DNA of 64,000 bases from Phytoseiulus persimilis (Eukaryota; Arthropoda; Arachnida; Mesostigmata; Phytoseiidae), in the NCBI GenBank assembly GCA_037576195.1, contig CM075104.1, positions 23,266,211 to 23,330,210 on the forward strand, given 5' to 3'. The translations under genes were made by a program, and so were the position numbers. Below the pieces are notes generated by a model. The model was not told the DNA's origin. It saw only the letters and a program-made list of their open reading frames with translations, and searched no databases. Shown in pieces: positions 10,793-22,459 of this stretch (position 1 is its first letter; each line of letters starts with the position of its first letter).

Positions 10793-11148
10793 GTCCGAGC
10801 AGCGAAAACTCAGCGCAACACATACAACGATACACGTTCACCACTGACCACGGCACACACATCGGCACACTTCTCATCATACACAACAGAACACCACCAA
10901 GCAAATGGCTCGCGAGGATACGATGTAGGACACGGAGACAAGAATGTTGACTCCCGTTCCCATTGGTTCGAAGTAATGCTAAACCAATTCCGTCCATGGG
11001 AGCGGCCCCCCGTCCGAAAGCGGGGGTTGGGGAGACTCCAGGTTTTTAGTGGGTTTGCGACTCCCACAGTACTGTGCTGGGGCTGTGGCACAGTCTGCAT
11101 CACGCATTTTTCTTCCTGGACCCCACAAAAAAAAAAAGAAAAAAAAAA
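10793..11148 (+). other. LINE 3' UTR and poly(A) tail
   Basis: Non-coding 3' part of the LINE. It contains CACA-rich sequence just after the ORF2 stop and ends in an A-tract (11127-11148) interrupted by one G. Minisatellite sequence resumes at once, so the tail marks the 3' junction of the insertion. Confidence 0.85.
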
Positions 11149-11150
11149 GT

Positions 11151-14100
11151 GTTGGAAAGTAATGGCCAGATTGGTCCCAGAATCACCCCTCCAGAGCTGG
11201 AAAGTGATGGCCAGATTGGTCTCGGAATCACCCCTCCAGTGTTGGAAAGTAATGGCCAGATTGGTCCCAGAATCACCCCTCCAGAGTTGGAAAGTGATGG
11301 CCAGATTGTTGTCGGAATCACCCCTCCAGTGTTGGAAAGTAATGGCCAGATTGGTCTCGGAATCACCCCTCCAGAGTTGGAACGTAATGGCCAGATTGGT
11401 CCCAGAATCACCCCTCCAGAGTTGGAAAGTGATGGCCAGATTGGTGTCGGAATCAACCCTCCAGTGTTGGAAAGTAATGGCCAGATTGGTCCCAGAATCA
11501 CCCCTCCAGAGCTGGAAAGTGATGGCCAGATTGGTCTCGGAATCACCCCTCCAGAGTTGGAACGTAATGGCCAGATTGGTCCCAGAATCACCCCTCCAGA
11601 GTTGGAAAGTGATGGCCAGATTGGTGTCGGAATCACCCCTCCAGTGTTGGAAAGTAATGGCCAGATTGGTCCCAGAATCACCCCTCCAGAGTTGGAAAGT
11701 GATGGCCAGATTGGTCTCGGAATCACCCCTCCAGTGTTGGAAAGTAATGGCCAGATTGGTCCCAGAATCACCCCTACAGAGTTGGAGCGTAATGGCCAGA
11801 TTAGTCCCAGAATCACCCCTCCAGAGTTGGAAAGTAATGGCCAGATTGGTCTCGGAATCACCCCTCCAGTGTTGGAAAGTAATGGCCAGATTGGTCCCAG
11901 AATCACCCCTACAGAGTTGGAACGTAATGGCCAGATTAGTCCCAGAATCACCCCTCCAGAGTTGGAAAGTAATGGCCAGATTGGTCTCGGAATCACCCCT
12001 CCAGAGTTTCAAAGTAATGGTCAGATTGGTCCCGGAATCACCGCTCCAGACTTGGAAAGTGATAGTCAGATTGGTCTCGGAATCACCCCTCCAGAGTAGG
12101 AGAGTAATGGCCAGATCGGTCCAAGAACCACCCCGCCGGAGTTGGAAAGTTATGGCCAGATTGGTCTCGGAATCACCCCTCCAAAGTTGGAAAGTAATGC
12201 CCAGATTGGTCTCGCAATCACCCCTCCAGAGTTGGAAAGTAATGTCCAGATTGGTCTCGCAATCACCCCTCCAGAGTTGGAAAGTAATGTCCAGATTGGT
12301 CTCGCAATCACCCCTCCAGAGTTGAAAATTAATGCTCAGATTGGTCTCGGAATCACCCCTCCAGAGTTGGGAAGTAATGGTCGGATTGGTCTCGGAATCA
12401 CCCCTCCAAAGTTGGAAAGTGATGGCCAGATTGGTCTCTGAATCACCCCTGCAGAGTTGGAAAGTTATGGCCAGATTGGTCCCGGAAACACCCCTTCCAG
12501 AGTCAGAACCCCTCCAGAGTTGGGAAGTAATGCTCAGATTGGTCTCAGAAACACCCCTCCAGAGTTGGAAAGTAATGGTCAGATTGGTCCCGGAATCACC
12601 CCTCCAAAGTTGGGAAGTAATGGTCAGATTGGTCCCGGAATCACCCCTCCAGAGTTAGAACCCCTCCAGAGTTGGGAAGTAATGCTCAGATTGGTCTCGG
12701 AATCACCCCTCCAGAGTTGGAAAGTAATGGTCAGATTGGTCTCAGAAACACCCCTCCAGAGTTGGAAAGAAATGGTCAGATTGGTCCCGGAATCACCCCT
12801 CCAGAGTAAGAACCCCTCCAGAGTTGGGAAGTAATGCTCAGATTGGTCTCGGAATCACCCCTCCAGAGTTGGAAAGTAATGGTCAGATTGGTCTCAGAAA
12901 CACCCCTCCAGAGTTGGAAAGTAATGTCCAGATTGGTCTCGCAATCACCCCTCCAGAGTTGAAAATTAATGCTCAGATTGGTCTCGGAATCACCCCTCCA
13001 GAGTTGGGAAGTAATGGTCGGATTGGTCTCGGAATCACCCCTCCAAAGTTGGAAAGTGATGGCCAGATTGGTCTCTGAATCACCCCTGCAGAGTTGGAAA
13101 GTTATGGCCAGATTGGTCCCGGAATCACCCCTCCAGAGTCAGAACCCCTCCAGAGTTGGGAAGTAATGCTCAGATTGGTCTCGGAATCACCCCTCCAGAG
13201 TTGGAAAGTAATGGTCAGATTGGTCTCAGAAACACCCCTCCAGAGTTGGAAAGTAATGGTCAGATTGGTCTCAGAAACACCCCTCCAGAGTTGGAAAGTA
13301 ATGGTCAGATTGGTCTCGGAATCACCCCTCCAGAGTTGGAAAGTCATGGTCAGATTGGTCTCAGAAACACCCCTCCAGAGTTGGAAAGTAATGGTCAGAT
13401 TGGTCCCGGAATCACCCCTCCAAAGTTGGGAAGTAATGGTCAGATTGGTCTCGGAATCACCCCTCCAGAGTTGGAAAGTAATGCTCAGATTGGTCTCAGA
13501 AACACCCCTCCAGAGTTGGAAAGTAATGGTCAGATTGGTCTCGGAATCACCCCTCCAGAGTTGGAAAGTAATGGTCAGATTGGTCTCAGAAACACCCCTC
13601 CAGAGTTGGAAAGTAATGGTCAGATTGGTCTCGGAATCACCCCTCCAGAGTTGGAAAGTAATGGTCAGATTGGTCTCGGAATCACCCCTCCAGAGTTGGA
13701 AAGTAATGGTCAGATTGGTCTCGGAAACACCCCTCCAGAGTTGGAAAGTAATGGTCAGATTGGTCCCGGAATCACCCCTCCAAAGTTGGAAAGTAATGGT
13801 CAGATTGGTCTCAGAAACACCCCTCCAGAGTTGGAAAGTAATGGTCAGATTGGTCCCGGAATCACCCCTCCAAAGTTGGGAAGTAATGGTCAGATTGGTC
13901 TCGGAATCACCCCTCCAGAGTTGGAAAGTAATGGTCAGATTTGTCTCAGAAACACCCCTCCAGAGTTGGAAAGTAATGGTCAGATTGGTCTCGGAATCAC
14001 CCCTCCAGAGTTGGAAAGTAATGGTCAGATTGGTCTCAGAAACACCCCTCCAGAGTTGGAAAGTAATGGTCAGATTGGTCTCGGAATCACCCCTCCAGAG

Positions 14101-16170
14101 TTGGAAAGTAATGGTCAGATTGGTCTCGGAATCACCCCTCCAGAGTTGGAAAGTAATGGTCAGATTGGTCTCAGAAACACCCCTCCAGAGTTGGAAAGTA
14201 ATGGTCAGATTGGTCTCGGAATCACCCCTCCAGAGTTGGAAAGTAATGGTCAGATTGGTCCCGGAATCACCCCTCCAAAGTTGGAAAGTAATGGTCAGAT
14301 TGGTCTCGGAATCACCCCTCCAGAGTTGGAAAGTAATGGTCTGATTGGTCTCAGAATCACCCCTCCAGAGTTGGAAAGTAATGGTCAGATTGGTCTCAGA
14401 AACACCCCTCCAGAGTTGGAAAGTAATGGTCAGATTGGTCTCGGAATCACCCCTCCAGAGTTGGAAAGTAATGGTCAGATTGGTCTCAGAAACACCCCTC
14501 CAGAGTTGGAAAGTAATGGTCAGATTGGTCTCGGAATCACCCCTCCAGAGTTGGAAAGTAATGGTCAGATTGGTCTCGGAATCACCCCTCCAGAGTTGGA
14601 AAGTAATGGTCAGATTGGTCTCAGAAACACCCCTCCAGAGTTGGAAAGTAATGGTCAGATTGGTCTCGGAATCACCCCTCCAGAGTTGGAAAGTAATGGT
14701 CAGATTGGTCTCAGAATCACCCCTCCAGAGTTGGAAAGTAATGGTCAGATTGGTCTCGGAATCACCCCTCCAGAGTTGGAAAGTAATGGTCAGATTGGTC
14801 CCGGAATCACCCCTCCAAAGTTGGAAAGTAATGGTCAGATTGGTCTCGGAATCACCCCTCCAGAGTTGGAAAGTAATGGTCAGATTGGTCTCAGAAACAC
14901 CCCTCCAGAGTTGGAAAGTAATGGTCAGATTGGTCTCGGAATCACCCCTCCAGAGTTGGAAAGTAATGGTCAGATTGGTCTCAGAAACACCCCTCCAGAG
15001 TTGGAAAGTAATGGTCAGATTGGTCTCAGAAACACCCCTCCAGAGTTGGAAAGTAATGGTCTGATTGGTCTCGGAATCACCCCTCCAGAGTTGGAAAGTA
15101 ATGGTCAGATTGGTCTCAGAAACACCCCTCCAGAGTTGGAAAGTAATGGTCAGATTGGTCTCGGAATCACTCCTCCAAAGTTGGAAAGTGATGGCCAGAT
15201 TGGTCTCTGAATCACCCCTGCAGAGTTGGAAAGTAATGGTCTGATTGGTCTCGGAATCACCCCTCCAGAGTTGGAAAGTAATGGTCAGATTGGTCTCAGA
15301 AACACCCCTCCAGAGTTGGAAAGTAATGGTCAGATTGGTCTCGGAATCACTCCTCCAAAGTTGGAAAGTGATGGCCAGATTGGTCCCGGAATCACCCCTC
15401 CAGAGTCAGAACCCCTCCAGAGTTGGGAAGTAATGCTCAGATTGGTCTCGGAATCACCCCTCCAGAGTTGGAAAGTAATGGTCAGATTGGTCTCAGAAAC
15501 ACCCCTCCAGAGTTGGAAAGTAATGGTCAGATTGGTCTCAGAAACACCCCTCCAGAGTTGGAAAGTAATGCTCAGATTGGTCTCGGAATCACCCCTCCAG
15601 AGTTGGAAAGTAATGGTCAGATTGGTCTCAGAAACACCCCTCCAGAGTTGGAAAGTAATGGTCAGATTGGTCCCGGAATCACCCCTCCAAAGTTGGGAAG
15701 TAATGGTCAGATTGGTCCCGGAATCACCCCTCCAGAGTTAGAACCCCTCCAGAGTTGGGAAGTAATGCTCAGATTGGTTTCGGAATCACCCCTCCAGAGT
15801 TGGAAAGTAATGGTCAGATTGGTCTCAGAAACACCCCTCCAGAGTTGGAAAGAAATGGTCAGATTGGTCCCGGAATCACCCCTCCAAAGTTGGAAAGTTA
15901 TGGCCAGATTGGTCCCGGAATCACCCCTCCAGAGTTAGAACCCCTCCAGAGTTGGGAAGTAATGCTCAGATTGGTCTCGGAATCACCCCTCCAGAGTTGG
16001 AAAGTAATGGTCAGATTGGTCTCGGAATCACCCCTCCAAAGTTGGAAAGTGATGGCCAGATTGGTCTCAGAAACACGCCTCCAGAGTTGGAAAGTAATGG
16101 TCAGATTGGTCCCGGAATCACCCCTCCAGAGTTAGAAACTGAAGGCCAGATTTGTCTCGTAATCACCCCT
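11151..16170. repeat. 45-bp minisatellite array, main part with higher-order structure
   Basis: About 110 tandem units of 45 bp. Three main variants alternate: one with CTCGGAATCACC, one with CTCAGAAACACC, and one with CCCGGAATCACC followed by CCAAAG. Multi-unit blocks recur in the same order, for example about 13925-14330 against 14390-14860, and 12282-12480 against 12925-13120. This shows unequal exchange above the single-unit level. Truncated units (CCAGAGTCAGAACCCCTCC) recur at about 12500, 13135 and 15405, suggesting that a whole larger block was copied. Long open frames, up to 684 codons, arise only because the unit length is a multiple of three. Confidence 0.95.
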
Positions 16171-16266
16171 CCAGAGCTGGGTGGGTGGCCTATGTCCTTC
16201 CCGGTGAGCCGCCCTACATTATGCAGTTTGTTCCAAGTCGATCCGATCAATACCGGAGGAGCCTAT

Positions 16267-16296
16267 TGAGGACAAACAAACAAACAAACAAACAGA
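16267..16296. repeat. (CAAA)n microsatellite
   Basis: Four to five copies of CAAA next to the right-hand copy of the array-edge repeat. A simple repeat with no gene context. Confidence 0.8.
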
Positions 16297-16318
16297 CCCT
16301 GGATTTTTATATATATGG

Positions 16319-16512
16319 ACTAGCCGGCCTTCGGCCGACTTCGCTGGCCGACGCGTCCCTTGCTTCGGGAGTCTACTGCTGACAGACACACATTGTCTTA
16401 CACGTAGTGTCATGAGACCTTCGAGAGTGGCCACCGATTCTCGATAGGATTCTGACCTGGAATCGAGGAGTATGATCAGATTGGTGTCGTGATCACCCCT
16501 CCAGATTCGGAG
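16319..16512. repeat. Array-edge repeat, copy 2, with one 45-bp unit
   Basis: Second copy of the sequence at 4154-4305, starting CTAGCCGGCCTTCGGCCGA and ending GACCTGGAATCGAGGA. It is followed by a single minisatellite unit (GATCAGATTGGTGTCGTGAT). Since both copies run into minisatellite units with the same GTCGT variant, the edge repeat and the minisatellite seem to belong to one mobile unit. Confidence 0.6.
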
Positions 16513-16516
16513 ATTA

Positions 16517-19316
16517 ATGGCTAGCGAATGGATGCGATTCGAAGGAGGATACCGAGACAGGTCACAGTTGTCACCGGAAGGAGATTCATTAGCGTATTTG
16601 GTGGAAGTGGAAGCGGACATACAGACAACGGAGCATGGAAAACCCAGGAGAACGGTAGATTCAAACTCAGCGATTATAGAGTCTCCCGGCGAGGATAGAG
16701 TAGAACCTCAACGTAGGCAGCAGCCTTCTAGGCAGGTCAAGTTCAGACCCGGCTTCAGATACTCTAAGTAGTTCTGTTGAGGACAACAGCGTAGGAAGGT
16801 GTGCCGAGCGATTAGGTATGAAGGAAAAAAATGCAGGAAAATCAGCTGGAAGAACAGCGGCAAGATTCAAATCAAGATGAAAATCGAGGCGCAAGAAGAT
16901 GGAGACCGTGACGGAAGAGGGCGCAGCGATCTATCTCGAGCTTCATCTTGGAAAGAAGGGAGAGCAACGGTCTTTTCTGTTTCGAACTTTGCCGGAGACA
17001 CACGCATTTTTCGACATGGAACTCTGCAGAGCCTGCGGCGACAATAGGCATCAGACAGGTTTCTCGGCCTGCGCGGCGCTGAGGGCAACATGCTTCTTGT
17101 GCCGAAGAGTGGGCCATTTCGGAATATTATGCCCGGAGCGACCTCCAGCGGGAAGAGCCAGGGCTGTGTAACAAGTGGAGCCACGAGGTGAATCCTCTGC
17201 GATGGCGAGGGAGCAGGAAGAGGATCCTGTTCGCACCACCGAGGAGAACGAGGTACCGGAGGAACAAGTGCAGGAGCGAACGGAGGAGCGAGCGTCAGCA
17301 TTTCGAGGGGGCAATTCGGTCATGACGGCCCAAACGAAATTGATTTGGGAAGGGACGCCGTTGAGTTCCGATGTCGAGGTCCAGGAAGCGGTCCGAGCCG
17401 GGTGCAGCTTCTACATCGACGGGCGTCGATGATACGGCTCGACCGAGAGGGAACAATCCGCATCGCGGCGTCAATCGAAAGGATTCAACAAAAAAAAACA
17501 TTGTGATAGATGAGTGCACGCTCGCGCACAACTAGAGTCATTATTCAGATGGATAATTTCTACTAAGGGGGATAACTAGGCTGAGAGAGTTCCAGGCTAG
17601 CATATGCCAGGAGGCATTACGACTAGGGTAGCATGGTCGGATGTAACAGCTAGTTGGATTCTGGAGGAGAGCTAGCTGGAATGTTCTCTGGAGATGTATG
17701 TCGGAAGCGGAAATGCCGGCGGATCGACATGGGAAAGGGAAGCGGCGTTGGCAAAAGAAGCCGCCAGTAGCTAGAAGCAGAGAGTGCCGTGAACAGTGTG
17801 AAGGACCGTGGCTGCCTATCGAGGAGCCGGTCGAGAAGAAGTGAAATAAAGAGAAGTTGAACTATAAGTGCACTGTCCGTCTTCCCCGAGTGAATCCAGG
17901 TATAGGTCCCTATCGGCCTGTTACACCCATGAATTCGGCTGCCGACCGAACCGGTGAACTGTCCCTCAGCTCGTTGATACGCACAATCAATGGATATCGG
18001 CCTCCAATGATAATGCGGCCACCACTGATGTTATCTACATTGACTTCCGCGCGGCATTCGATGTCGTCAACCATAGGTTACTCGTCTCCAAGCTACCTCC
18101 GTTTGGCTTCTCTGACCGTCGCTGTCGGTGGTTCGCGAACTTTCTCGCTGATCGCTTCTCGCAGGTCAGAATTGACTCATGTTTCTCGAGGCGTTGGGCT
18201 TGCTCATCTGGTGTTCCGAAAGGCAGCGTAGTTGGACCCATGTTATTTCTGTTGTTCTCAAATGATTTTCAGCATGAGATTTCTGATTCAGTACAGCATC
18301 GCACCCATGCTGACGAAATCGAGATATTCGCTGATGTTCCTAGGCCCGGAGCGCAGGATGCACTCCAACTCTCGCTGAATAATATCGGTGACTGGGCCCA
18401 GCGCTGGAAGCTTCTGATATCTTCCTCTAAATCTGCTGCCATTCTTCACGACGACCGCCATTCTCACATGCTCCTTGGTGAAGCCATTCCTGAGGTTATT
18501 CAAGTGAAGGATTTTGGTGTTAACTTTACCTCTGACCTTGAGCCTGAGACTCACACATAAAATGCCATTGCGAGAGCAGGGAGAGCTGCCAACTTTGTCC
18601 TTCGACTGTTTGATTGTAGAATCGCTGGAGTCCATCTTTGGGCCTATGAGTCTCTGTACTCCTCTCTCCCCTGTATGGGTCGGAAGTCTTGCGGCCTTGG
18701 CTCAGGGGATCCAGTGATGCCTTGGAGCGCTTCCAACGCAAATTCCTCAGGGGGGCTGCTCGCAAATGCCGTAACTACCCTGACTTACTCTGTCTCCCTC
18801 CTATACATCATGTTTCCAATGACAAGGATCTCAAGCTAGCGCACACTATCCAGCGCCTGAATTTGAGTGGGAATTTTTTCGCTACCCGTGTCACAAAGAC
18901 CAGGTCTCGGCGACTTTTCATTATACCGAGGGCCCGTAACAACACTGTATCGAATTGTTTTCGCTGGAGACTCTCTAGTCGATTTATTCGTATTTTCGCC
19001 GGTACCCATCGCGTGGTCGTCGCGAGCGGCTTGAAGAACGGACTTCCTAAAGCATGTCGTACGGCCAGCGGTACTTCTCTTAGGGGAGTTGCATCGCTCG
19101 CAGCCATAGTGAGTAGCAATCTGACCACGAGAACCCACACTTCGAACCGTGAGCACGACGATGGCGTCTGCTGGTTACGGAGTAAGAAGATGAACTTACT
19201 CGAGCACAAACTGGAAAGACGATGGAAGGCAACTCTGGATCGAGCGACTTTCGAAGTTCGTAGCGTGCTAAGGCTATTGACACGAGGGAGGAATGGTCGC
19301 ACATCTTGGACGTAGA
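16517..19316 (+). pseudogene. Decayed non-LTR retrotransposon
   Basis: An ORF1-like part (16517-17171) has a double knuckle: CRACGDNRHQTGFSAC followed by CFLCRRVGHFGILC. A reverse transcriptase part (about 17860-18560) reads IDFRAAFDVVNHRLLVSKL and SSGVPKGSVVGPMLFLLFSN, both conserved RT blocks. The YADD box is degraded to THADEIEI. The thumb and C-terminal region continues in other frames to about 19316 (for example ALERFQRKFLRGAARKC at 18730). Frameshifts, stops and loss of the YADD box make it inactive. The RT blocks resemble the Jockey/CR1 group. Whether the zinc-knuckle part and the RT part come from the same element is not certain. Confidence 0.65.
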
Positions 19317-19689
19317 GTAGAGTGATTCTTCCACCCTCGTCCTCCCTTTTCATTGGCTCTTTTTTTCATTGTGAGGTCTTTCTCTTTTCGCACGTGGTCT
19401 GTTCGGATCACATGGAAGGGGTGCTTGAGCTGTTCCTCCATTGATCCCTGTCCCGCGCACCCGACCCAAATGTCGGTTTCGCTGCCTGCACATGTTACTC
19501 ATGTGGCTCCTCCGATCGTCTCCCGGCTATCAGTTTGCAATCTAACTAACATTGCGGATGTGGCCGTGCTTGGAGTGTTATGGTTATGGTTATTTATTGA
19601 TCCTCCAATGAGATATCTACATTTCCTTGACGTGTACCGCTTGCATATGGTCCCGTTCAACTTCATGGCTGCAGTCACTTGCGCGAAGA

Positions 19690-21290
19690 ACCAAGACCAG
19701 CATCGATATCAGCAATCTCCGAAACCCCCGACAACGTTTGAGCCCTTCCCAGAATCTTGGTTTTCCAGAATGCCGGATGACGACGCCGAAATCGCTATCA
19801 TGGATCTGGCCTCCTCAACCTATCAGTCAGCGTCAGGATTAGGCTTTGCAAATAACCGCATTTCTAAATGACCGCGGTTACGGTTAACCGATAACCGCAA
19901 ATCCATAACCGCAATAGCGGTTAACCAGCAAAATTAGGACCGAAAACCGCGGTTATATGGAAGAATGCTTCTTGAAGGATTTCCAGGAAGCTTCTCCCCT
20001 TTTATCAGGGAGAAGGTTACATAATTAGCGGATACAACGCGATCTCAAAACACATCTCATAAAGACTCGGGGCCTTGATCAGATGGGGCCGGGAACATTG
20101 GTTGAACGTTTCGAGTCACGAAATCTTTAACAAATTGTCCTGATGCGAAAGAGATCTTGTTTTGTGGAGCCCCCGTCCGATGAATGTAGTCAGCAATGTC
20201 GGGTTAAACTCCTCACGATCCCCTGAGGAAGTCTTGCAAACTCTGAGATGTGGAAGTGGCACCGATTTCTGCAGGGTTTCACGAGCAAAGAGTGCCCAAA
20301 GGCATGCTACCTTGTTGGGTTGAGATGACTCGCGTAATTCCACCTCCTCATTCTCGAGTTTTTTCTCATTGGGAGTCCTCGAGGTCGTCTTTTGAGGCAC
20401 TTCCAATTTTTGTCTGACTCCAAATTACTGCTCCTGGCTTCGATATCACCGTTGTCGGCTTTGAAACGGGCGTATGCTCTCCGTTCCGACCAGTGCATGA
20501 GTGATAGCCGTTTTCTGGTAGGACTTCATCACAGTCCTCTTATCGATGCCCCGCCAATGGGGGTGCAGCCCACACAATAGCAACTTCCACTGTGCTCTGT
20601 TCCCTGAACTTACCAGATGCGCAAAGCTCTGGAGGATTGAGTCTTCCGCCTCTGATGCTGGCTCATCGATTCCTTGAACGGCTTGCTCATGGGTACATGA
20701 GGAGGCTGTTCCTGATGTGTGTCGAGGTATCATTGCTAGCCAGGTCCGGCTTTCGGAAGCGTGTACGAACTTGGGAGTCATCACACAAGGACTCACAGAT
20801 CCAGAAGCAATTCATTTCTCTCCAATTCTCAGTACCTAGTTCCTGATTCCCAGCCAGAGTACACTCATCAGACACGACGCTTTCTCGAACAACCATACGT
20901 TTCGGAAAATTGCGGTTAAATGCGGTTATAACCGCAGTTCGCTCGCGGTTATTGCGGGTAAAAACCGCAAAATATTTGCGGTTATCAACCGCGGTTAAAT
21001 AACCGTTGCAAAGCCTAGTCAGGATATAGATAGAGTAAAACTAATACCTGCATCGTGCTCAGCGACCACGAAAACCTCCGACTACGTTTCAACCACCCCT
21101 AGAATCTTGGTTTTCCGGAGTGTCGGATGACGACACCGAAGCCGCTATCATGAACCTGGCCTCCTCAATGAATCCCGCGTCAGGATGGATAGATAGAGTA
21201 AAACTAACGCCTGCATCTAGCTCAGAGACCCCGAAAAGTAAACCCCGACTTAGTTTCAACCATACCCAAAATCCTGTTTCCGAAGAGAAC
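19690..21290. repeat. 161-bp tandem repeat, split by a hAT element
   Basis: Units share GAATCTTGGTTTTCC, GATGACGAC and GGCCTCCTCAA and end with GCGTCAGGAT. One unit ends at 19839, the next runs 21018-21178 and a third, partial one starts at 21179. The period is 161 bp once the hAT element is removed. Confidence 0.75.
19840..21017. mobile_element. hAT-type DNA element with exact 8-bp target duplication
   Basis: Flanked by GTCAGGAT at 19832-19839 and 21018-21025. The termini are inverted: the left begins TAGGCTTTGCAAATAACCGC and the right, reversed, begins TAGGCTTTGCAACGGTTATT. Many subterminal AACCGC/GCGGTT motifs follow on both sides. An 8-bp duplication and this type of terminus fit the hAT superfamily. 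At 1178 bp it is nonautonomous. Minus-strand frames inside (20116-20896) may be transposase remnants but carry no domain I can defend. Confidence 0.85.
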
Positions 21291-21440
21291 CTATGATTAC
21301 GGATATGATTACGGCGAAATCACAGGGGGGCTGTGAATATGATTATGATTATAATCACAACAGTGATTGTGATTTTGTTGATTCTGTGATTTTGATTACG
21401 ATTTCGATCATAATCACAATCATGATTATGATTTTGCCCA
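21291..21440. repeat. Imperfect ATGATT/AATCAC simple repeat, self-complementary
   Basis: Runs of GATTATGATT and their complement ATAATCACAA alternate, so the tract can pair with itself. It lies directly after the 161-bp tandem repeat. The 62-codon frame across it is low-complexity and not a gene. Confidence 0.7.
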
Positions 21441-21585
21441 ACACTGCCCTCCACATCGTGAGACGACTTGGGCCCAATTGAATTGCATTTCTCGTGGGCA
21501 AAATACATGTGTTTTACTTTCCGCAGCTGCAAAAGGTTTTAGGGAGGCAGTGGTGTTCCTTCTCGAGCATCAGGACCCACCATTC

Positions 21586-22381
21586 TCAGAGGTAGGGACG
21601 CCCACCGGAGCTGCGCTGACGGTGAGTGAAACAATCACTGAGGTCCTTAAGGAGTGCCGGTTCACGGCCCATTAGGTGATAAAAGTGTCCTTTCCAGTCC
21701 TTCAGGCTCAAAGTCTCGACGTAATCCTTGGTGAGCCTGAGGGATTCCCTAACAGACTTAAAGAAGACCTCAGTGGTAGCGGATATGAGCTGGGTCTTAA
21801 CGCGGGTGTAGGATCTCGCTCTTTGCGCGTCGGTTCCCTCTTCGTAATTTATATCAATTTTCGATAACCTGTAATGGGATCGCTCAGCTTCAGCATACAT
21901 ATTCACCAAACTTGGGCTGGATAGGAGGAGGGCAAAAAGCGGTTCTTACTCTCGTTCCAGCTCTACTTTGAATTCCTTCGCCGCTTCCCTCAGAATTGTT
22001 ACGAGCTCTCGCACCTCTGGCGCGGGTTCTTTGCCGCAAGGGCAGCGACCGAAGATAACTTCCAACTCACGCATGGCGTGCATCGAAGAGTACTGGATAA
22101 CTCCAGAAGCGCACTCGATAGCTAGAATTAATTCATCATCACGGCTCAAAAATCACGAGAATGACGATACCAATCCTGAAAAATCGCGATTCAGAGTTGA
22201 CTCCAGTTCCGGAAGACGATGGGTCGCAGGAAAGGCAACCAGCTCCACTCAAGTCCCCAGCTTTCTCGGGAGAGAACGAAGTTCCCGGAGTTTGCCTCAT
22301 CTTCTCACCTTCGGTCAGGTTCCAGGCATTGGCCTGTGTAGCCAGGAGGCAGGCGGATGCGATGATAGAGAAGAAACGCAT
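21586..22381 (-). CDS. Candidate small secreted protein, 2-3 exons
   Basis: Minus strand. Exon 1 (22381-22309) starts ATG and encodes MRFFSIIASACLLATQANAW, a typical signal peptide. It ends at a GTGAGA donor. Exon 2 starts at 22121 after AATTCTAG, in phase, and encodes a helical stretch with FGRCPCGKEPAPEVREL. Its frame meets TAA at 21946-21948. Alternatively, a GTAAGA donor at 21949 and a TATCCAG acceptor would remove a 33-nt intron (21949-21917) and join, in frame, a third open block (21916-21586) with YEEGTDAQRARSYTRVK. That block looks coding by composition, but a 33-nt intron is unusually short. The product would be about 84 or about 195 residues. I do not recognise the family. Confidence 0.5.
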
Positions 22382-22459
22382 CTCGACACAGTTGGAAGGC
22401 TCTGTACCTCTTCTGGACGTCGACTTTTTTTTATACTGCGACGATATTCGGAACAATGC

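Larger units (their letters stand above)
5334..11150 (+). mobile_element. R1-clade non-LTR retrotransposon, nearly full length
   Basis: A complete-looking LINE on the plus strand: 5' UTR from 5334, ORF1 (5804-7669), ORF2 (7670-10792), 3' UTR and an A-rich tail at 11127-11148. It is flanked by a 10-bp direct repeat, GTTGGAAAGT, at 5324-5333 and 11151-11160. That repeat is part of the 45-bp minisatellite unit, so the element lies inside the array. Two ORFs, an AP-like endonuclease without RNase H, three CCHC knuckles in ORF1 and one in the ORF2 C-terminus fit the R1/LOA/Jockey group, and R1 best. ORF1 has one premature stop, so this copy is probably not autonomous. Confidence 0.9.

Noticed and set aside
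10810..12012. 400-codon minus-strand frame across the LINE 3' end and the array
   Set aside because: It joins LINE UTR, poly(A) complement and minisatellite; it is an artefact of the 45-bp repeat.
13156..15210. 684-codon open frame of LESNGQIG-type 15-residue repeats, and similar frames on both strands
   Set aside because: The DNA unit is 45 bp, so every stop-free unit keeps its frame open. Several frames on both strands are open at once and no promoter, splice or signal context supports translation.
4154..16512. CRISPR-like array in the 45-bp repeat
   Set aside because: Units are contiguous with no unique spacers and the sequence context is eukaryotic; it is a minisatellite.
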